Shown here piece after piece: positions 1-8,492 of a stretch of DNA of 56,983 nucleotides (within the stretch, counting starts at the first letter, position 1; every line of letters starts with the position of its first letter). The stretch comes from a bacterium (GTDB lineage Bacteria; Verrucomicrobiota; Kiritimatiellia; CAIKKV01; CAITUY01): assembly GCA_037128595.1 (NCBI GenBank), contig JBAXWB010000031.1, positions 1-56,983 on the forward strand, read 5' to 3'. Under the pieces are notes generated by a model that ran no database searches, was not told the origin of the DNA, and was given only the letters and a program-made list of their open reading frames with translations. Made by a program: the position numbers and the translations under genes.

Positions 1-53
1 ATGCGCATCCGCCCCTCAAAATGTACACTTGAATCTGTCACTACGTGTTATAA

Positions 54-118
54 GGAGCATCCAGCCCCGTGGGCGGCTCGACAGTTGTCCATGCACCTTT
101 CCACACATGGGAAGGTGC
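54..118 (+). repeat. Dispersed repeat, copy 1, with variable hairpin
   Basis: Positions 54-79 are identical to 3185-3210 (26 of 26 bases), and the similarity continues more weakly to about 100. A hairpin follows: 93-102 pairs with 109-118 (10 pairs including one G-T wobble) around a 6-nt loop. The second copy has a different and longer hairpin at the same place. The two copies flank the heparinase-like gene. This looks like an intergenic REP-like element; its function is unknown. Confidence 0.6.
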
Positions 119-251
119 CTGCAAGGTTCGTGGGGAGCAAAAGTGCCATGCGGCCAAGGTGTGACTTCCTCAGTGGCTCATTCCCTAAGAACCATATGGA
201 CAGCGCCAATGGCAGGCAGTAGAGTTTCAGGCTGGAAAGGGAAGAATCACT

Positions 252-476
252 ATGAACTCAGCAGGATTGACTCATTTTCAAAAAAGATTATTTTCCAAGA
301 TCTCGCGATTATTGACGGGTAGAACAGGATGGATGTTGGTTCTTCTATTGTGGGCCACCGCAGTAACTGCATCGTCAACCTATGATTTGAACACAACTTG
401 GGGTAACGGGGCAGGCACAAGCAATCCGCAGGGGCAGTGGTCAGGACCAAATCTGAAAGGCCGATTACGGGTCTGA
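252..476 (+). pseudogene. 5' remnant of a secreted protein gene
   Basis: The reading frame begins with a plausible export signal (basic N-terminus, then a hydrophobic stretch GWMLVLLLWATAVTA) followed by STYDLNTTWGNGAGTSNP and NPQGQWS. This resembles the mature start of many PEP-CTERM or autotransporter-like proteins of PVC bacteria. The frame stops after only 74 residues, and no continuation is visible before the opposite-strand heparinase gene. I infer a 5' fragment left by a deletion. A genuine small secreted protein is the alternative. No strong ribosome binding site decides the start. Confidence 0.35.
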
Positions 477-625
477 TAACAGCCTAATCGAGGGCGGCAT
501 GATCCCTATCGGTATCGCAGACACCATCTTGGTTCATGCGATAGAAGTCTTCGTGAAAACCATCGGAGTTGGGGCGACGGCCATCATCATGGTCCACCAT
601 CAGTTGAGGACGTATCCGCCCGGCG
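477..625. other. Short gene-free stretch downstream of the heparinase gene
   Basis: This stretch lies between the remnant above and the heparinase stop codon. An open frame crosses it on the minus strand but only as an out-of-frame continuation over the heparinase 3' end. I see no terminator hairpin with a T-run. Confidence 0.4.
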
Positions 626-3088
626 TCAGTCGTCAACGAGTTCGATGATGGTGCGCCATTGCGCGTGCTGCTGTTTCTCCCTGTTTGCCAAAGATAGAAC
701 CCGTCCCCCATTTTCCGATGTGACAACATAGTCCTTACCCTTAACGGGTTCAAAACACATCCTCGCGGAAACGCCTCCCCCGTCCAAACGGTATTCTGTA
801 CCAGACACCTTGTGAGCCGGATGCTCCAAATGGAACCTCGCCTCAAACATTACCGGTCTATCCGCCTCAAGGTCATCGACAATCTCCAGCCGGTGAGGCT
901 TGCAGAAGCGAAACGTCCTCACAAACTTCGTCAAGCCACAATCCTGTGGATAAGCCGGCGCCACATCGCACTCAACAATATCCACGTTATTTTCCGAGCG
1001 TACTGACAGAATGCGTGGCGAGCGCCGGTCCGTCAGCCATGGAGCAAAGTCGAACCACATCCGGCCTTCTCCTTTCTGTCCCCTGCCGTCGACCAGCACG
1101 GTATTGTGATCCGAAGTGAGTTTCATGTGGGAGTAACCTTCATCCCGCAACAGGAATTGGCCGCGGCTCAGAAACACAAAGTGCCCCGCATCCGGATGAA
1201 CATGCCCTGCGCCATAGTCATAGGGGGCCTGTTCCTGCCGATGCCCGAGCGGCGGGCCACACTTGATCACCAGCATACTTGCCGAATCCGTCCAGTCACT
1301 CCGATCCGAGACGATATCCAAGTCGCTGAAATGGTACAGAGTGGGCCATGTTCCAGGAGCCTTCTGCGGCAGGGCCGGATCACTCCATAGCAGGTTCAGG
1401 TAGTGACTGCTCCAGACCGCATCGACATCTCCTTCCTCGGTTTGACGGGCAAGCCATTGGGCCAAACCCGCCTGAGAAGAAAAGGGATAACGCCGGGCAA
1501 GATTATGCAGGATATGACTCGGCCCATACCAGTGAGTTCGGGGGCAATCCCCGATATCGATGAGGCTCTGCCGCTCAGTCCAAGTCCCACGGGGCAAGGC
1601 CAAATACAGGGCAGAGAGGGGGGCTAACTCCAACCCGGGATGAGCAACACCCCGACTCTCGTACAGGTTTATGCCCAAAAGATCATGCGCCAGTTCCATA
1701 TATCGCATCATCGCCTCGGTGCCATACTCCCAGTACCCATACCCTTCCTGGCTGGCTCCATCCACGCCGACCTGCGTGAGCGACTCCAGGAACTTCTCGT
1801 GAGCAATTCGTATCCAACCCCTAGCCTCGTCAACTTCATCGCAAAGGGCAAAGCCCGCTGTCGCCAAACCAGCACAATTGACCCAGAGATGATTCTGCAT
1901 ATAGCTTCCCTGCCAATGAGTTTGTCTGGCGAGTACAGCCCGAGCCATCACGCCAGCACGCTGTTGTAGTCCCTGGCGAATGATGGCACGGGTCGCGGGC
2001 GTCAAATCGGCGTAGAGCCAGTCATATGCCAGTCCGATGCCAGCCAATTGGTGGCCGGCGGCCAAGTCCAGCCCATCACAGCCAGCCAACCCCCACGTCT
2101 TATACGACAGCGACGCCAGAATCCACTGATTGGCCGCATCCAGATATCGTTGGTCATGACTCAGGAGATAGGCCAGCGCTAGGTGAGGAATCATATTGCC
2201 GACATTACGTTGCCACAATTGTTCCTCGGAGCCGTCCCCGGATAAGTCAAGATCCTCCTTCACTTGCCGGGAATAATCCGGCGGCCCTTTCCTGAGGCCG
2301 GCATCGGCAATTCTAAACAGTGTACGCCGCGCCCAGGCCCACCGGGGATCAGAATTAATCTGTTGTCCCCGTTCACGGAGAAACTGTGCATTCATGTAGA
2401 GCCGGGGATGGACATGCGCCAGGGATGCGGTTATGGGACCACAGAGTTGACCACCGGTCAATGCGGCTTCGCCTGTAAACTCCCGGATCTCCTCGACCGT
2501 AAACCCCGCAATGGACAGGTCTATCGAGGCCGGTGACTCCGATCCCTTCTCGATGGCGGCCCAGACCCCATGGCAGTTTGGTGGCACCACGAATTCAACG
2601 CTCGTGCCAAGCCACTGCCCGGTCTTATCGGGCAATGTAGGCGGACTGTTTACCTGCATGCTGGATTTGTCATCATTCACCAGCTCAACCTTGAAATAGA
2701 TCGGACGGCTTCCCTTCGGGCTCGACTCAATCCGGAACCTCATGGAAGCGCGGTACTTGTGCCCAGGTTCCACCACAATAGATGGGGACACAGCGAAATT
2801 CCAATGCGAGGGATCGTTTCCCATGAGACGGAGGATTCCGCCGTCTCCCGCATCCCCGTGGATACAAGAGATTTTTACATCCGGATGACGGGGAAGCCAC
2901 CCTTGAGGACCATCTGTAAAGTCGAACTTCGCCACCGTCCTGACCACAGAACCGAATACCTCCACAAAAACGGGGAGACGCATTTCAGGAGAAGGCATCC
3001 ATCCCGACGCACGCTCCTGGCCACGTGACTCCAACGACAGCCCGATGGCCATTGCTAAACACAACATCTGCATCTGATTGATTCTCAT
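626..3088 (-). CDS. Secreted heparinase II/III-like polysaccharide lyase
   Basis: The 820-residue protein starts with a signal-peptide-like segment (cleavage probably after about residue 23). Residues 40-200 look like a beta-sandwich carbohydrate-binding region. Residues about 220-520 form the alpha-helical toroid typical of alginate lyase/heparinase families, with a QNHLWVN motif at 398-404 and EGYGYWEYG at 448-456. The C-terminal part (about 560-800) is the heparinase II/III beta-sandwich, with HVHPDAGHF at 629-637, the usual metal- and substrate-site region. It probably cleaves a uronic-acid-containing polysaccharide outside the cytoplasm. The substrate cannot be told from sequence. The gene stands alone between the dispersed repeats, apart from the GH9 genes further on. 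Confidence 0.85.
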   Translation of the reverse strand: MRINQMQMLCLAMAIGLSLESRGQERASGWMPSPEMRLPVFVEVFGSVVRTVAKFDFTDGPQGWLPRHPDVKISCIHGDAGDGGILRLMGNDPSHWNFAVSPSIVVEPGHKYRASMRFRIESSPKGSRPIYFKVELVNDDKSSMQVNSPPTLPDKTGQWLGTSVEFVVPPNCHGVWAAIEKGSESPASIDLSIAGFTVEEIREFTGEAALTGGQLCGPITASLAHVHPRLYMNAQFLRERGQQINSDPRWAWARRTLFRIADAGLRKGPPDYSRQVKEDLDLSGDGSEEQLWQRNVGNMIPHLALAYLLSHDQRYLDAANQWILASLSYKTWGLAGCDGLDLAAGHQLAGIGLAYDWLYADLTPATRAIIRQGLQQRAGVMARAVLARQTHWQGSYMQNHLWVNCAGLATAGFALCDEVDEARGWIRIAHEKFLESLTQVGVDGASQEGYGYWEYGTEAMMRYMELAHDLLGINLYESRGVAHPGLELAPLSALYLALPRGTWTERQSLIDIGDCPRTHWYGPSHILHNLARRYPFSSQAGLAQWLARQTEEGDVDAVWSSHYLNLLWSDPALPQKAPGTWPTLYHFSDLDIVSDRSDWTDSASMLVIKCGPPLGHRQEQAPYDYGAGHVHPDAGHFVFLSRGQFLLRDEGYSHMKLTSDHNTVLVDGRGQKGEGRMWFDFAPWLTDRRSPRILSVRSENNVDIVECDVAPAYPQDCGLTKFVRTFRFCKPHRLEIVDDLEADRPVMFEARFHLEHPAHKVSGTEYRLDGGGVSARMCFEPVKGKDYVVTSENGGRVLSLANREKQQHAQWRTIIELVDD

Positions 3089-3184
3089 GCGTCCTCACTT
3101 ATCACCATTTCACTTTCTAAAGGGATTCTCCTCCTCCTCGATGCCTTGTCAATCCTGGGGACACCCCATCCCCACGGGTTCCTT

Positions 3185-3274
3185 GGAGCATCCAGCCCCG
3201 TGGGCGGCTCCACAGGAGTCCATGCTCCTTTACCGGCCAATAAGGCGACCTGCCTTATTGGCCGGTAAAGGAGC
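3185..3274 (+). repeat. Dispersed repeat, copy 2, with 23-bp perfect hairpin
   Basis: The 26-bp core 3185-3210 matches 54-79. It is followed by a perfect 23-bp inverted repeat, 3224-3246 against 3252-3274, with a 5-nt loop (gacct). In copy 1 the corresponding stem is 10 bp and of different sequence, so the stem is kept while the bases vary. There is no T-run, so it is not a standard terminator. Confidence 0.7.
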
Positions 3275-3435
3275 AGGCAGCAACGCTAGTGGCCCTGACT
3301 TTGCTTCACCTTGACACAGCGGTAACATCCTTCTTGCACGACAGCGGATGGATAGTCCGCCGCTGAAACACAAGGAGGAGTAGAGCTCTAAGGGCCAATA
3401 GGTCACCTGCACCTGAAATGGACCTGACACCGATT

Positions 3436-3463
3436 CCGGCGCTGACAGAGCAGCGCCCTCCAT
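3436..3463 (-). repeat. 28-bp palindromic dispersed element, copy A
   Basis: The reverse complement of 3436-3463 matches 8457-8484 except at four positions. Those four changes fall in stem arms or loop-closing bases such that both versions still fold (GGCGCTG/CAGCGCC here, GGCGCCG/CGGCGCC there). Paired changes suggest that the hairpin is what matters. Confidence 0.6.
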
Positions 3464-3595
3464 AGAGTTCCGGAAGGCACCAATGGATCATCAAAAACAT
3501 TGCTCAAGCCTTATTCACAAGCTTGAGCAGCGAACATCGCATTGACTAACCCTACGCATTGACCGCCATGACACTCTCAGTTTATCCTTCACTCC

Positions 3596-3856
3596 ATGAA
3601 AAAACACCTCTATATCCCTGAAGGGGTCTGCCCCACAGAAATCCATTTCGAAATTGAAAATGGGATTTTGAAGCACGTCCAGTTTGAAGGCGGTTGTTCA
3701 GGCAATCTTCAAGCCTTGGCCAAGCTCGTTGAAGGCATGCGGATTGAAGACGTGCGCTCCAAACTTAAGGGGATTGATTGCGATGAACGCGGAACATCCT
3801 GCGCCGATCAACTGGCCCGGGCATTAGAAACGATCACGGGAGAATCGGACGCCTAA
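3596..3856 (+). CDS. TSCPD-domain protein (TIGR03905-like)
   Basis: This 86-residue protein matches the short TSCPD family: an N-terminal strand region, GGCSGN at about residues 32-37, and the C-terminal signature, here TSCADQLA at about 68-75. The family also occurs as a C-terminal domain of adenosylcobalamin-dependent ribonucleotide reductases, and a metal or nucleic-acid related role has been suggested; the stand-alone form has no firm function. Length is normal for the family. The gene is monocistronic and its ribosome binding site is weak. Confidence 0.8.
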   Translation: MKKHLYIPEGVCPTEIHFEIENGILKHVQFEGGCSGNLQALAKLVEGMRIEDVRSKLKGIDCDERGTSCADQLARALETITGESDA

Positions 3857-3862
3857 TACGCT

Positions 3863-4303
3863 CTACGGCACAATGACTTGAATGTATTCGCCACCGTATT
3901 TAATGAAGTTCCCGAGTTTTGCCATCTCTTCATCCGTTCTTGATGCCCCGTATACCCCGATCCCGCAAGTCATACCCCAATTGTAATCGTAGTCCCAGTA
4001 GCCTCCGATCGGCGTCGGCTGGGTCCAATCCATGTGCTTGAGGTAAGGGGCGATTTCCGGTGGAATAATTTTCTCATTCACATCCGCCGGATAAGTCTTG
4101 TTTTCGACAATATATTGATTGATGGCCCCATCGATAATCCGCAGGTCGTTCATGAACGCGGAGTTCTGCGAATTGATCCGGGCTTTTTGAAAACTGGGGA
4201 TGGCAAGGGCGGCCAGCATGCCAATAATCGCCACCACGATCATGATCTCTACAAGCGTAAACCCCAGGGAACGAGGGTATGGAACCAGACGCTGATTTTT
4301 CAT
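3863..4303 (-). CDS. Type IV pilin-like / type II secretion pseudopilin
   Basis: The 146-residue protein has a class III leader: a short basic N-terminus ending in Gly, then FTLVEIMIVVAIIGMLAALA, the classic prepilin N-methylation helix with Glu at mature position 5. The C-terminal globular part is small and includes YPADVNEKIIPPEIAPYL, as in many pseudopilins of Verrucomicrobiota and Planctomycetota. I chose the internal ATG at 4303 because AAGGGG lies about 9 nt upstream and it gives a normal short leader; a longer frame upstream has no ribosome site. It would be processed by a prepilin peptidase and assembled in the envelope. No pilus or secretion machinery genes are nearby, so its system must be encoded elsewhere. 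Confidence 0.85.
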   Translation of the reverse strand: MKNQRLVPYPRSLGFTLVEIMIVVAIIGMLAALAIPSFQKARINSQNSAFMNDLRIIDGAINQYIVENKTYPADVNEKIIPPEIAPYLKHMDWTQPTPIGGYWDYDYNWGMTCGIGVYGASRTDEEMAKLGNFIKYGGEYIQVIVP

Positions 4304-4405
4304 GTGCTTCAACCCCTTTCTGTAGTTCAACGCGATTACATCATATTTAAAATCCAATACAAGGCTTAACACGAGTTCCGCCACGGCCGGCACATCCAAC
4401 GAATC

Positions 4406-4435
4406 CTTGACACAACCCCTGATTGTGGATCAAAA
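4406..4435 (+). promoter_or_regulatory. Possible promoter of the Rrf2 gene
   Basis: A TTGACA at 4406-4411 lies about 50 nt before the Rrf2 start, at a suitable distance for a sigma-70-type promoter. The -10 hexamer 17-18 nt downstream is poor (tcaaaa / caaaat), which would fit a regulated promoter. No Rrf2 operator could be fixed with confidence. Confidence 0.35.
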
Positions 4436-4457
4436 TGCGGAACAATAAAGAGGTGTT

Positions 4458-4883
4458 ATGTTTGTAACTCGCAAAATGGATTACGGTTTAAGAATTCTTC
4501 TCACTCTGGGATGCCGGCCCAATGACCGGTTGACGAGTGAAGAACTCGCGGAAACCATCGAGGTTCCGCGTCAGTTCACCTTGAAAATCGCGCAAAGCCT
4601 GACCAAGGCTGGCATCATCAAGGCCCAACGGGGTGTGGGTGGCGGCATTCAGCTGGCCCGGGATCCCGAGACGATCACCCTTCGTGACATATTTAATGCC
4701 ACAGACACCCCCAGGGCATTGAATGAATGCCTCATTGATCCGGCCTCATGTACACGCGCCTGTATCTGCGCCACCCATCAGGCACTTCAGAAAGTCCAGG
4801 TTATTCTGGACCAGCACCTGACCCGGCTCACGCTGGGGGAATTGATACGCGACCAGAAAATGTTGAATTTGAAGCAAAAATAA
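4458..4883 (+). CDS. Rrf2-family (IscR/NsrR-like) transcription regulator
   Basis: The 141-residue protein has the Rrf2 winged helix (MDYGLRILLTL at the start, GIIKAQRGVGGGIQLAR wing at about 52-68) and the cysteine cluster used for a [2Fe-2S] or [4Fe-4S] cofactor in IscR and NsrR: C91, C98, C102 and C104. It is therefore likely to sense Fe-S status, redox state or nitric oxide. AGAGGTG precedes the ATG. The NifU-like gene begins 11 nt downstream, so the two are probably co-transcribed, and an autoregulated Fe-S/redox operon is a reasonable inference. Confidence 0.9.
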   Translation: MFVTRKMDYGLRILLTLGCRPNDRLTSEELAETIEVPRQFTLKIAQSLTKAGIIKAQRGVGGGIQLARDPETITLRDIFNATDTPRALNECLIDPASCTRACICATHQALQKVQVILDQHLTRLTLGELIRDQKMLNLKQK

Positions 4884-4894
4884 AAGGAGCATCC

Positions 4895-5116
4895 GTGGAA
4901 GCGAAAATTAGAGCGACATTGGAAGAGTTGAGAGGGTTTCTGCAGGCTGACGGCGGGGATATGGAAGTCATCAGCATTGTGGGTACCGATGTGAAACTGA
5001 AATTACAGGGCGCCTGCGGCTGTTGCCCGCACGCGACCATGACCATTAAACATGGAATTGAGCGCGCGTTGCGCGAAAAGGTCGACGAAAAGATTGTCGT
5101 CGAGCAGGTTCGCTAA
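4895..5116 (+). CDS. NifU C-terminal domain (Nfu-type) Fe-S scaffold protein
   Basis: This is a 73-residue single-domain Nfu protein. It shows LQADGGDMEVISIVG at about 16-30 and the cluster-binding motif GACGCCPHA (C41 and C44 form the CxxC; C43 is extra). Nfu proteins carry a [4Fe-4S] cluster bridging two subunits and hand it to target enzymes. The start is taken as GTG at 4895 because AAAGGAG sits at 4883-4889; an upstream ATG would overlap the Rrf2 gene out of frame. Pairing with an Rrf2 regulator supports a role in Fe-S repair or delivery. Confidence 0.88.
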   Translation: MEAKIRATLEELRGFLQADGGDMEVISIVGTDVKLKLQGACGCCPHATMTIKHGIERALREKVDEKIVVEQVR

Positions 5117-5189
5117 CCGCTTTTCTATCGCCCACTATCCGGCTCAGTGTCCTGCATGCCGGCTTAGTGGGCTCTTGATACGCCCTGCC

Positions 5190-6152
5190 ATGATCTCACG
5201 ACTCAAGCCATTCACCGCGCTTGCAGGGCTGGCGTTGACGGAATTATTCCGGCAACCGGCCACCTTCCTTCTCATCCTGACCCATATCGCGCTCACGGTG
5301 CTGGTTCCCCTGTGCGTGTCTCACCAGCTTGGGCAGCAAACACATCTGGCGGTGGACAGTGCGCTGGCCTTTGAATTCGTCATTGGACTGATTCTGGCCG
5401 GCTATGCCGCCTCGTCTACCCTGCACAACGAGTGCCGGTCCGGCACCATCCTTATCGTCTTCAGCAAACCCGTGGGCCGCCTGATGTTCTTTCTGGCGAA
5501 ATTCACTGCAGTTGCCCTGCTGCTGGCCTTTTTCGTGTTCTGTTCAAGTGCGGCCGCCGTCCTGGCCGAGCGATTAACTCCTAGAAACTTTGAATTCGAC
5601 CGCCTCGGATTGAGGCTCCTGCTGGCGGCCCCGTTTGTCGCCTTCATTCCTGCCGCGCTGCTGAACCTCCGGACCCGGCGTTCTTTTGTGCCCACCGCCC
5701 TATTCTTCTCCGCTCTGGTGCTAACCGCCCTGGTGCTGGTGCTGTCGGCCATTGACCGGGAGGGACACCGGGTCGCCCTGGGCAGCATGATTGAGTGGCG
5801 GATCATTCCCGCCTGCCTGCTGGAGGGACTCGCCCTGCTGCTTCTGGCGGCCATCGCCATCAGTCTTTCCACCCGTTTAGCCGCCCCCGCGACCGTCGCC
5901 ACCCTGCTCCTCCTGCTGTTTACGGGCCTGGTTTCGGACCATCTGGCCAGCCTGCTGGCCACCGCCCCCCCTTCCGGTTTTTTCCTTAAGATGATCCTGC
6001 CTGATCTTCAGAGTTTCTGGCCGGCCGATCAACTTGCCGACGGCGGCCGCATTCCTGGGGCCCTGATCGGGCATGCGGCGGTCTATACCGCGGCTTACGG
6101 AAGCGGCGTGCTCTGCCTCGGCTATACTGCATTCAGGGACCGGCAGTTTTGA
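5190..6152 (+). CDS. ABC-2 type exporter permease (first of two)
   Basis: The 320-residue protein is strongly hydrophobic with about six predicted transmembrane segments. A motif region (SSTLHNECRSGTILIVFSKPVGR) near residues 75-97 corresponds to the conserved loop of NosY/ABC-2 permeases, where the cytosolic coupling helix carries a 'SKP' or 'TKP' signature. The ATG at 5190 is chosen because the segment upstream is not membrane-like. The next gene is its ATPase and the one after that a second permease, so the exporter is probably heteromeric. The substrate is unknown. The distance from nfu is 73 nt. Confidence 0.8.
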   Translation: MISRLKPFTALAGLALTELFRQPATFLLILTHIALTVLVPLCVSHQLGQQTHLAVDSALAFEFVIGLILAGYAASSTLHNECRSGTILIVFSKPVGRLMFFLAKFTAVALLLAFFVFCSSAAAVLAERLTPRNFEFDRLGLRLLLAAPFVAFIPAALLNLRTRRSFVPTALFFSALVLTALVLVLSAIDREGHRVALGSMIEWRIIPACLLEGLALLLLAAIAISLSTRLAAPATVATLLLLLFTGLVSDHLASLLATAPPSGFFLKMILPDLQSFWPADQLADGGRIPGALIGHAAVYTAAYGSGVLCLGYTAFRDRQF

Positions 6153-6183
6153 GAGTGTTTCGACAAAATGATTTGAAGGAAAT

Positions 6184-7050
6184 ATGATGGACGAAAAGAA
6201 AGAAGTGGTGATTGAGGCACGGAACCTGACCAAGGTCTTCCGCGACTTCTGGCATCGGCCCAAGGTCCAGGCCGTCAAGGGCATTGATCTTGAAATCAGG
6301 CAGGGCGAAATCTTCGGACTTCTAGGGCCCAATGGATCCGGGAAAAGCACCACCATCAAGATGATTCTCGGGTTGCTCCATCCCACGGCGGGTCACCTCA
6401 CCGTTCTGGGGAAATCCCCCCGTGATGTGGCCGTGAAGGCCCGGATCGGCTTCATGCCCGAAGACTCCTATCTGTATAAATACCTCACCCCCGTCGAAAT
6501 CCTCAACTTCTACGCCAACCTCTATGGGCTCTCTGGTCGCATCCAAAAGGACCGTGTAGCCGGGTTGATCGCCCAGGTGGGCCTCACGGCCGCCCAACAC
6601 CGGCCCATTGGCGAGTTTTCCAAGGGGATGGCACGCAGGGTGGGTCTGGCGCAATGCCTGCTGAATGATCCGGATCTGATCCTGCTGGACGAACCCACTT
6701 CGGGGTTGGATCCGATTGCCTGCCGCGAAGTGAAGGATCTGTTACTAAGTCTGGCCAGGAGGGGAAAAAGCATCCTGATCTGCTCCCATCACCTGGCCGA
6801 TATGCAGGATATCTGCGACCGGGTGGCCATCCTGCTGAATGGCGAGATCTGCACCCAGGGCCCGGTCAAAGACCTGTTGGTCACCCCTGACACCCTCCGC
6901 TTTTCGTTGCAATCACCGTCCCGGGAAACCCTGTCGGCGATTCTAGACTTCATTGAGCGGGAGACCGGCCAGCGGCCGCTGGTGGATCATACGGGGCGTA
7001 CACTGGAATCCGTGTTTATAGAAACCGTTACGCGCCGCCCCCCCGCCTGA
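6184..7050 (+). CDS. ABC-2 exporter ATP-binding protein
   Basis: The 288-residue protein has all ABC ATPase motifs: Walker A GPNGSGKST (48-56), signature FSKGMARR (about 147-154), Walker B LILLDEP (about 162-168) with the D-loop SGLD, and switch His in SHHLAD. It drives the two flanking membrane subunits. Its stop codon overlaps the start of the next permease (TGATG), so translation is coupled. The N-terminus has adjacent ATG codons; either could be used. Confidence 0.93.
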   Translation: MMDEKKEVVIEARNLTKVFRDFWHRPKVQAVKGIDLEIRQGEIFGLLGPNGSGKSTTIKMILGLLHPTAGHLTVLGKSPRDVAVKARIGFMPEDSYLYKYLTPVEILNFYANLYGLSGRIQKDRVAGLIAQVGLTAAQHRPIGEFSKGMARRVGLAQCLLNDPDLILLDEPTSGLDPIACREVKDLLLSLARRGKSILICSHHLADMQDICDRVAILLNGEICTQGPVKDLLVTPDTLRFSLQSPSRETLSAILDFIERETGQRPLVDHTGRTLESVFIETVTRRPPA

Positions 7051-8417
7051 TGATCACCCGGACCCTAGCCATTGCCTGGTTGACCCTGCAGGAAGCCATC
7101 AGGTCGAAACTCCTGCTCTCACTGGCCACCCTGCTGGTGGCCGGCCTGGTGGGCCTTCCCCTCCTGATTGCCGGCGACAATACCCTGGCGGGCCAGATAC
7201 AAGTCATCCTGACCTACACGCTGGCCTTCACCACCGGCATGCTCTCCATCACCACGCTCTGGACGGCCTGTGGCGGCCTCTCCATGGAAATCCAGGATCG
7301 CCGCCTCTACCTCGTTATCACCAAGCCGCTTCATCGCTATGAACTCTGGTTGGGGAAATGGGCGGGAATGATGGCCATGAATGCGGGCTTGCTCCTCCTC
7401 ACCGGACTGATCATCAGCGCCATGATCCGCTACACGATCACCCACTCGCAGGAGTCGCCCCAGGTGAAACGCGGGGTCACCCAGCAATTCCTCATGGCCC
7501 GCCAGGCCCTCACGCCCCTCACTCCTGACTGGTCGACAGCGGCCGCAGAAGCTGCCCGGAAACTGATTCAATCAGGGCAGGCCCCCGAGGGAATACCCCG
7601 TGGCGCGCTCGAGCAGAGACTGATTGAAGAAATGGGTATCCGGCGGTTCATTGTCCCGCCCGGCGGCAGCATCCAATTTGCGTTTGCCCGACCTGACCTG
7701 CAGGACCGGACGCAGGACCTGATTCTGAGCTATCGCTTTGACTCCACCCGGCCCGAGCGCAAGCCGGTGGCCGCCCGCTGGACAGTGGGGAGTGCCCCTG
7801 AAAACCGGAGTTCCTTTACCGTCACCAATTACCCCGGTCTCCCCGCCACGCTGGTTCTGGAAAACAAGGAGGCCTGGGGAACCCATGACTTATCCGTTAC
7901 CTACCAGCGGCTGGACACCGGCAGTCAGGCGACTCTTATTCTGGCCGACCGAACGCAGCACCCGGAGTTGCTGGTCCCCTGCGGGAGTTTTGAAATGAAT
8001 CTGATGCGTGGCCTTTTCGTCATCCTCTGCCGACTGGCCTTCCTGGCGGCATTAGGATTGGCCGCCGGGTGCCTGCTCTCCACGCCAGTCGCCATCTTTG
8101 CGGCCTTTTTCGTCATCATCCTGATGGCCTCAGCAGGCTATATTGATACCGTGGCCACCTCGGGAGTCTTCTATGTGCCCCATGAGGGGCCTGCGGAGGC
8201 ACCCACCTGGCTGGACCAGGCGATCCTGCATCTATTCAGGGGGTTCAATGCCGTGACCCATCCCGTTACCCGGCTCGACCCGGTGCCACTGCTGGCGGCA
8301 GGCAGGGTGGTAAGTGGGGAACTGACCCTTCTGGCCCTGGGCTGGCTGGCAGGCCTCTACACGGCCATCACCGCCCTCATAGGCATTGCCCTGTTCAACC
8401 GCAGGGAGCTGGGGTAG
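7050..8417 (+). CDS. ABC-2 type exporter permease with large extracytoplasmic domain
   Basis: The 455-residue protein has an N-terminal transmembrane helix, further helices around 55-130, then a soluble region of about 180 residues (roughly 140-320) before a C-terminal membrane bundle. The 'YLVITKPLHRYELWLGKW' segment near residue 85 matches the ABC-2 coupling loop. Members of this layout export lipids, polysaccharide parts, peptides or copper-related substrates; nothing here decides between them. Gene order permease-ATPase-permease behind Rrf2 and nfu suggests one operon. Confidence 0.8.
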   Translation: MITRTLAIAWLTLQEAIRSKLLLSLATLLVAGLVGLPLLIAGDNTLAGQIQVILTYTLAFTTGMLSITTLWTACGGLSMEIQDRRLYLVITKPLHRYELWLGKWAGMMAMNAGLLLLTGLIISAMIRYTITHSQESPQVKRGVTQQFLMARQALTPLTPDWSTAAAEAARKLIQSGQAPEGIPRGALEQRLIEEMGIRRFIVPPGGSIQFAFARPDLQDRTQDLILSYRFDSTRPERKPVAARWTVGSAPENRSSFTVTNYPGLPATLVLENKEAWGTHDLSVTYQRLDTGSQATLILADRTQHPELLVPCGSFEMNLMRGLFVILCRLAFLAALGLAAGCLLSTPVAIFAAFFVIILMASAGYIDTVATSGVFYVPHEGPAEAPTWLDQAILHLFRGFNAVTHPVTRLDPVPLLAAGRVVSGELTLLALGWLAGLYTAITALIGIALFNRRELG

Positions 8418-8437
8418 TTGGTTTTGACAGAGCAAAA

Positions 8438-8484
8438 CCCTCCATTAAGGGAATAAATGGAGGGCGCCGCTCCGTCGGCGCCGG
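8438..8484 (+). repeat. Tandem hairpins, includes palindromic element copy B
   Basis: Two hairpins lie back to back between the convergent permease and hisI genes. The first pairs 8438-8446 with 8456-8464 (9 bp, 9-nt loop). The second pairs 8463-8469 with 8476-8482 (GGCGCCG/CGGCGCC). The segment 8457-8484 is the second copy of the dispersed element at 3436-3463. There is no T-run, but the place between convergent genes fits a termination or insulation role. Confidence 0.55.
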
Positions 8485-8492
8485 TACCCCCA

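Larger units (their letters stand above)
3089..3595. other. Gene-free, repeat-rich intergenic region
   Basis: No convincing gene lies here. It holds the second copy of the hairpin repeat (3185-3274), a 28-bp palindromic dispersed element (3436-3463), and a simple hairpin at 3501-3529 (9-bp perfect stem, 11-nt loop) shortly before the TSCPD gene. The promoter of the heparinase gene should lie near 3090-3150, but I cannot pick a clear -35/-10 pair. Confidence 0.6.

Noticed and set aside
484-846. Minus-strand frame of 120 codons ending near the heparinase stop
   Set aside because: It overlaps the heparinase coding region out of frame; its Asp-rich end has no recognised family.
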